Part shown: one piece after another, positions 6,114-7,525 of the stretch
Layout: every line of letters begins with the position of its first letter
How positions within the stretch are numbered: the first letter of the stretch is position 1
NCBI GenBank assembly: GCA_015494035.1
Contig: WGBZ01000320.1
Coordinates: 1-7,525, forward strand
DNA length: 7,525 bases
DNA from: Lysobacterales bacterium
Lineage (GTDB): Bacteria; Pseudomonadota; Gammaproteobacteria; Xanthomonadales; Marinicellaceae
Reading direction: 5' to 3'
Program-made: the position numbers and the translations under genes
The notes under the pieces: generated by a model
What the model saw: only the letters and a program-made list of their open reading frames with translations
What the model was told of the DNA's origin: nothing
Databases searched by the model: none

Positions 6114-7100
6114 ATGACCCAACATTCCATTGAAGCAAACCAGCAGGCCTTTGCGGCCGTGCGCGAATCACTCTCTGAAGAAATTCTCGGCCAGAGCAAA
6201 CTGGTTGACCGCTTGTTGATGGCCTTGCTGTCGCATGGTCACTTGTTGGTGGAAGGGGCGCCGGGCCTGGCCAAGACTACCGCCATCAAGGCGCTGAGTG
6301 AACGCGTGGATGGCGACTTCCATCGCATTCAATTCACCCCTGACCTGTTACCGGCCGATCTCACCGGCACAGAGATTTACCGCCCGCAAACTGGCGAATT
6401 CGAGTTTCAGCCCGGGCCGCTGTTTCATAACCTGATTCTGGCCGACGAGGTCAACCGCGCCCCGGCCAAGGTGCAATCGGCGTTGCTGGAAGCCATGGGC
6501 GAGCAACAAATCACCGTGGGCAAGAAAACCTACAAACTGCCGGAGCTGTTCCTGGTCATGGCGACTCAGAACCCCATCGAGCAGGAAGGCACCTATCCCC
6601 TGCCCGAGGCGCAACTGGATCGCTTTCTCATGCACGTGACCATTGACTACCCGGACCCGGACACCGAAGCGGCCATTTTGCACCTGAACCGCAAAAAAGC
6701 GCTGAAGGAATTTGACCAGCAGGACAAGCCCAAACCCATGCTCACCCAGCAGCAGATTTTCGATGCCCAGAAACAGGTGCTGCAACTGTATATGGCCGAC
6801 AACCTGGAACGCTACCTGATCGAGCTGATTCTGGCCACGCGCACACCGGAAAAATATTCCGCCGATCTCAAACGCGCGATCCAGTTTGGCGGTTCACCAC
6901 GGGCCACCATTTCGCTGGACCGCACCGCGCGCGCCAATGCCTTTCTGAATGGCCGCGATCACGTGACGCCACAGGACATTCACGACGTGATTCACGACGT
7001 GCTGCGGCATCGCCTGATCCTGAGCTTTGAGGCCGAAGCAGACGGCATCACGCCCGATGACGTGATCGACCAGTTGCTGGACGTTGTGCCATTGCCGTGA
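6114..7100 (+). CDS. MoxR-family AAA+ ATPase
   Basis: A cytoplasmic AAA+ ATPase of the MoxR family, 328 aa, the usual length. Visible motifs are Walker A GAPGLAKTT (48-56), Walker B LILADE (107-112) followed by VNRAPAKVQSALLEAMGE (113-130), sensor 1 ATQNP (150-154), EGTYPLPEAQLDRF (158-171) and sensor 2 GGSPRA (259-264). MoxR proteins are thought to act as chaperone-like remodelers, often with VWA-domain partners encoded next to them; here a DUF58 gene follows with a 4-nt GTGA overlap. The start is preceded by GGAA about 8 nt upstream. The substrate is not known. Confidence 0.95.
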   Translation: MTQHSIEANQQAFAAVRESLSEEILGQSKLVDRLLMALLSHGHLLVEGAPGLAKTTAIKALSERVDGDFHRIQFTPDLLPADLTGTEIYRPQTGEFEFQPGPLFHNLILADEVNRAPAKVQSALLEAMGEQQITVGKKTYKLPELFLVMATQNPIEQEGTYPLPEAQLDRFLMHVTIDYPDPDTEAAILHLNRKKALKEFDQQDKPKPMLTQQQIFDAQKQVLQLYMADNLERYLIELILATRTPEKYSADLKRAIQFGGSPRATISLDRTARANAFLNGRDHVTPQDIHDVIHDVLRHRLILSFEAEADGITPDDVIDQLLDVVPLP

Positions 7101-7525
7101 GCGCTGCATCGGCCCGAAAAAACAGCCAGGCTGAGGAAGCCACCCGCGTGAGCGTGGATGCCCTGTTGCGCCAGCGCCATCACGTGCGGCGCTTTGGCCT
7201 GAATGCCAAACTCAAGGCCACCTCGGCCATTTCCGGCCTGCACGGTTCGCGTTTTCGTGGCCGCGGCATGGACTACGCCGAATCGCGCATTTATGAACCC
7301 GGCGATGACATTCGCAACATTGACTGGCGCGTCACCGCCCGCACCGGCAAGGCGCACACCAAAATGTTCAGCGAAGAACGGGAACGCCCGGTGGTTTTCG
7401 TCGTTGACGCCAACCCGAGCATGAAATTCGGCACGCGCAAACAGTTCAAATCCGTGGCTGCGGCCAAAAGCGCCAGCCTGCTGGCCTGGTCGGTGGTCAA
7501 CAACGGCGACCGCGTGGGCCTGATG
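7097..7525 (+). CDS. DUF58 domain protein (3' end cut by window edge)
   Basis: The first 143 codons of a DUF58 protein; the frame stays open to the window edge. The family core is clear: RGRGMDYAESRIYEPGDD (54-71), IRNIDWRVTARTGKAHTK (72-89) and EERERPVVFVVD (93-104). The last of these leads into DANPSM (104-109), the position of the VWA metal-site motif. The canonical DxSxS pattern is only partly kept (DANPS), as in many DUF58 proteins. The assigned GTG start overlaps the moxR stop (GTGA). An alternative GTG at 7148 has a better GAGGAAG upstream (7133-7139) and would drop 17 weakly conserved residues. It is probably part of a longer moxR-type operon with VWA membrane proteins, which the window does not reach. 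Confidence 0.92.
   Translation, partial: MSAASARKNSQAEEATRVSVDALLRQRHHVRRFGLNAKLKATSAISGLHGSRFRGRGMDYAESRIYEPGDDIRNIDWRVTARTGKAHTKMFSEERERPVVFVVDANPSMKFGTRKQFKSVAAAKSASLLAWSVVNNGDRVGLM

Overview
The window looks like chromosomal DNA of a moderately GC-rich gammaproteobacterium. This is inferred from the E. coli-like long-form HisG, the HisD sequence, and the TRAP, YqhA, DsrE and MoxR families together. I cannot name the genus. Nothing points to phage or plasmid DNA. The only mobile sequence I can support is a small non-coding element at 5789-5949.

Layout. Bases 1-2511 hold a minus-strand histidine biosynthesis operon. A TrpR-superfamily (YerC/YecD-type) regulator comes first, then hisG, then hisD, which runs off the left edge. 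The genes are tightly coupled (4-nt ATGA overlap, then a 10-nt gap). The regulator is preceded by a good sigma70-like promoter (2561-2589), and a near-perfect 24-bp palindrome (2535-2558) sits over the predicted transcription start. Bases 2590-2690 hold overlapping inverted repeats and a possible terminator. A minus-strand yqhA-family membrane protein (2691-3206) is divergent from a plus-strand TRAP transporter pair, a DctQ-like small subunit and a DctM-like large subunit (3329-5190). No substrate-binding protein gene lies beside the pair. A convergent minus-strand gene for an exported DsrE-family protein follows (5250-5723). The 390-bp gap after it contains a 161-bp fold-back MITE with 4-bp TTAG target duplications. 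The right end (6114-7525) is a plus-strand moxR-DUF58 operon cut by the window edge.

How the parts work together. HisG and HisD catalyse the first and last steps of histidine synthesis. The TrpR-like protein is positioned to repress its own operon, by analogy with YerC/HisR-type regulators, and I see no His-rich attenuator leader. DctQ and DctM form the membrane part of a TRAP importer that must borrow a binding protein from elsewhere. MoxR and the DUF58 protein are the usual AAA+ ATPase and VWA-like partners.

Most worth checking are the putative TrpR-like/his operator circuit and the IS5-like MITE, whose left edge abuts the -35 position of the dsrE-like gene.
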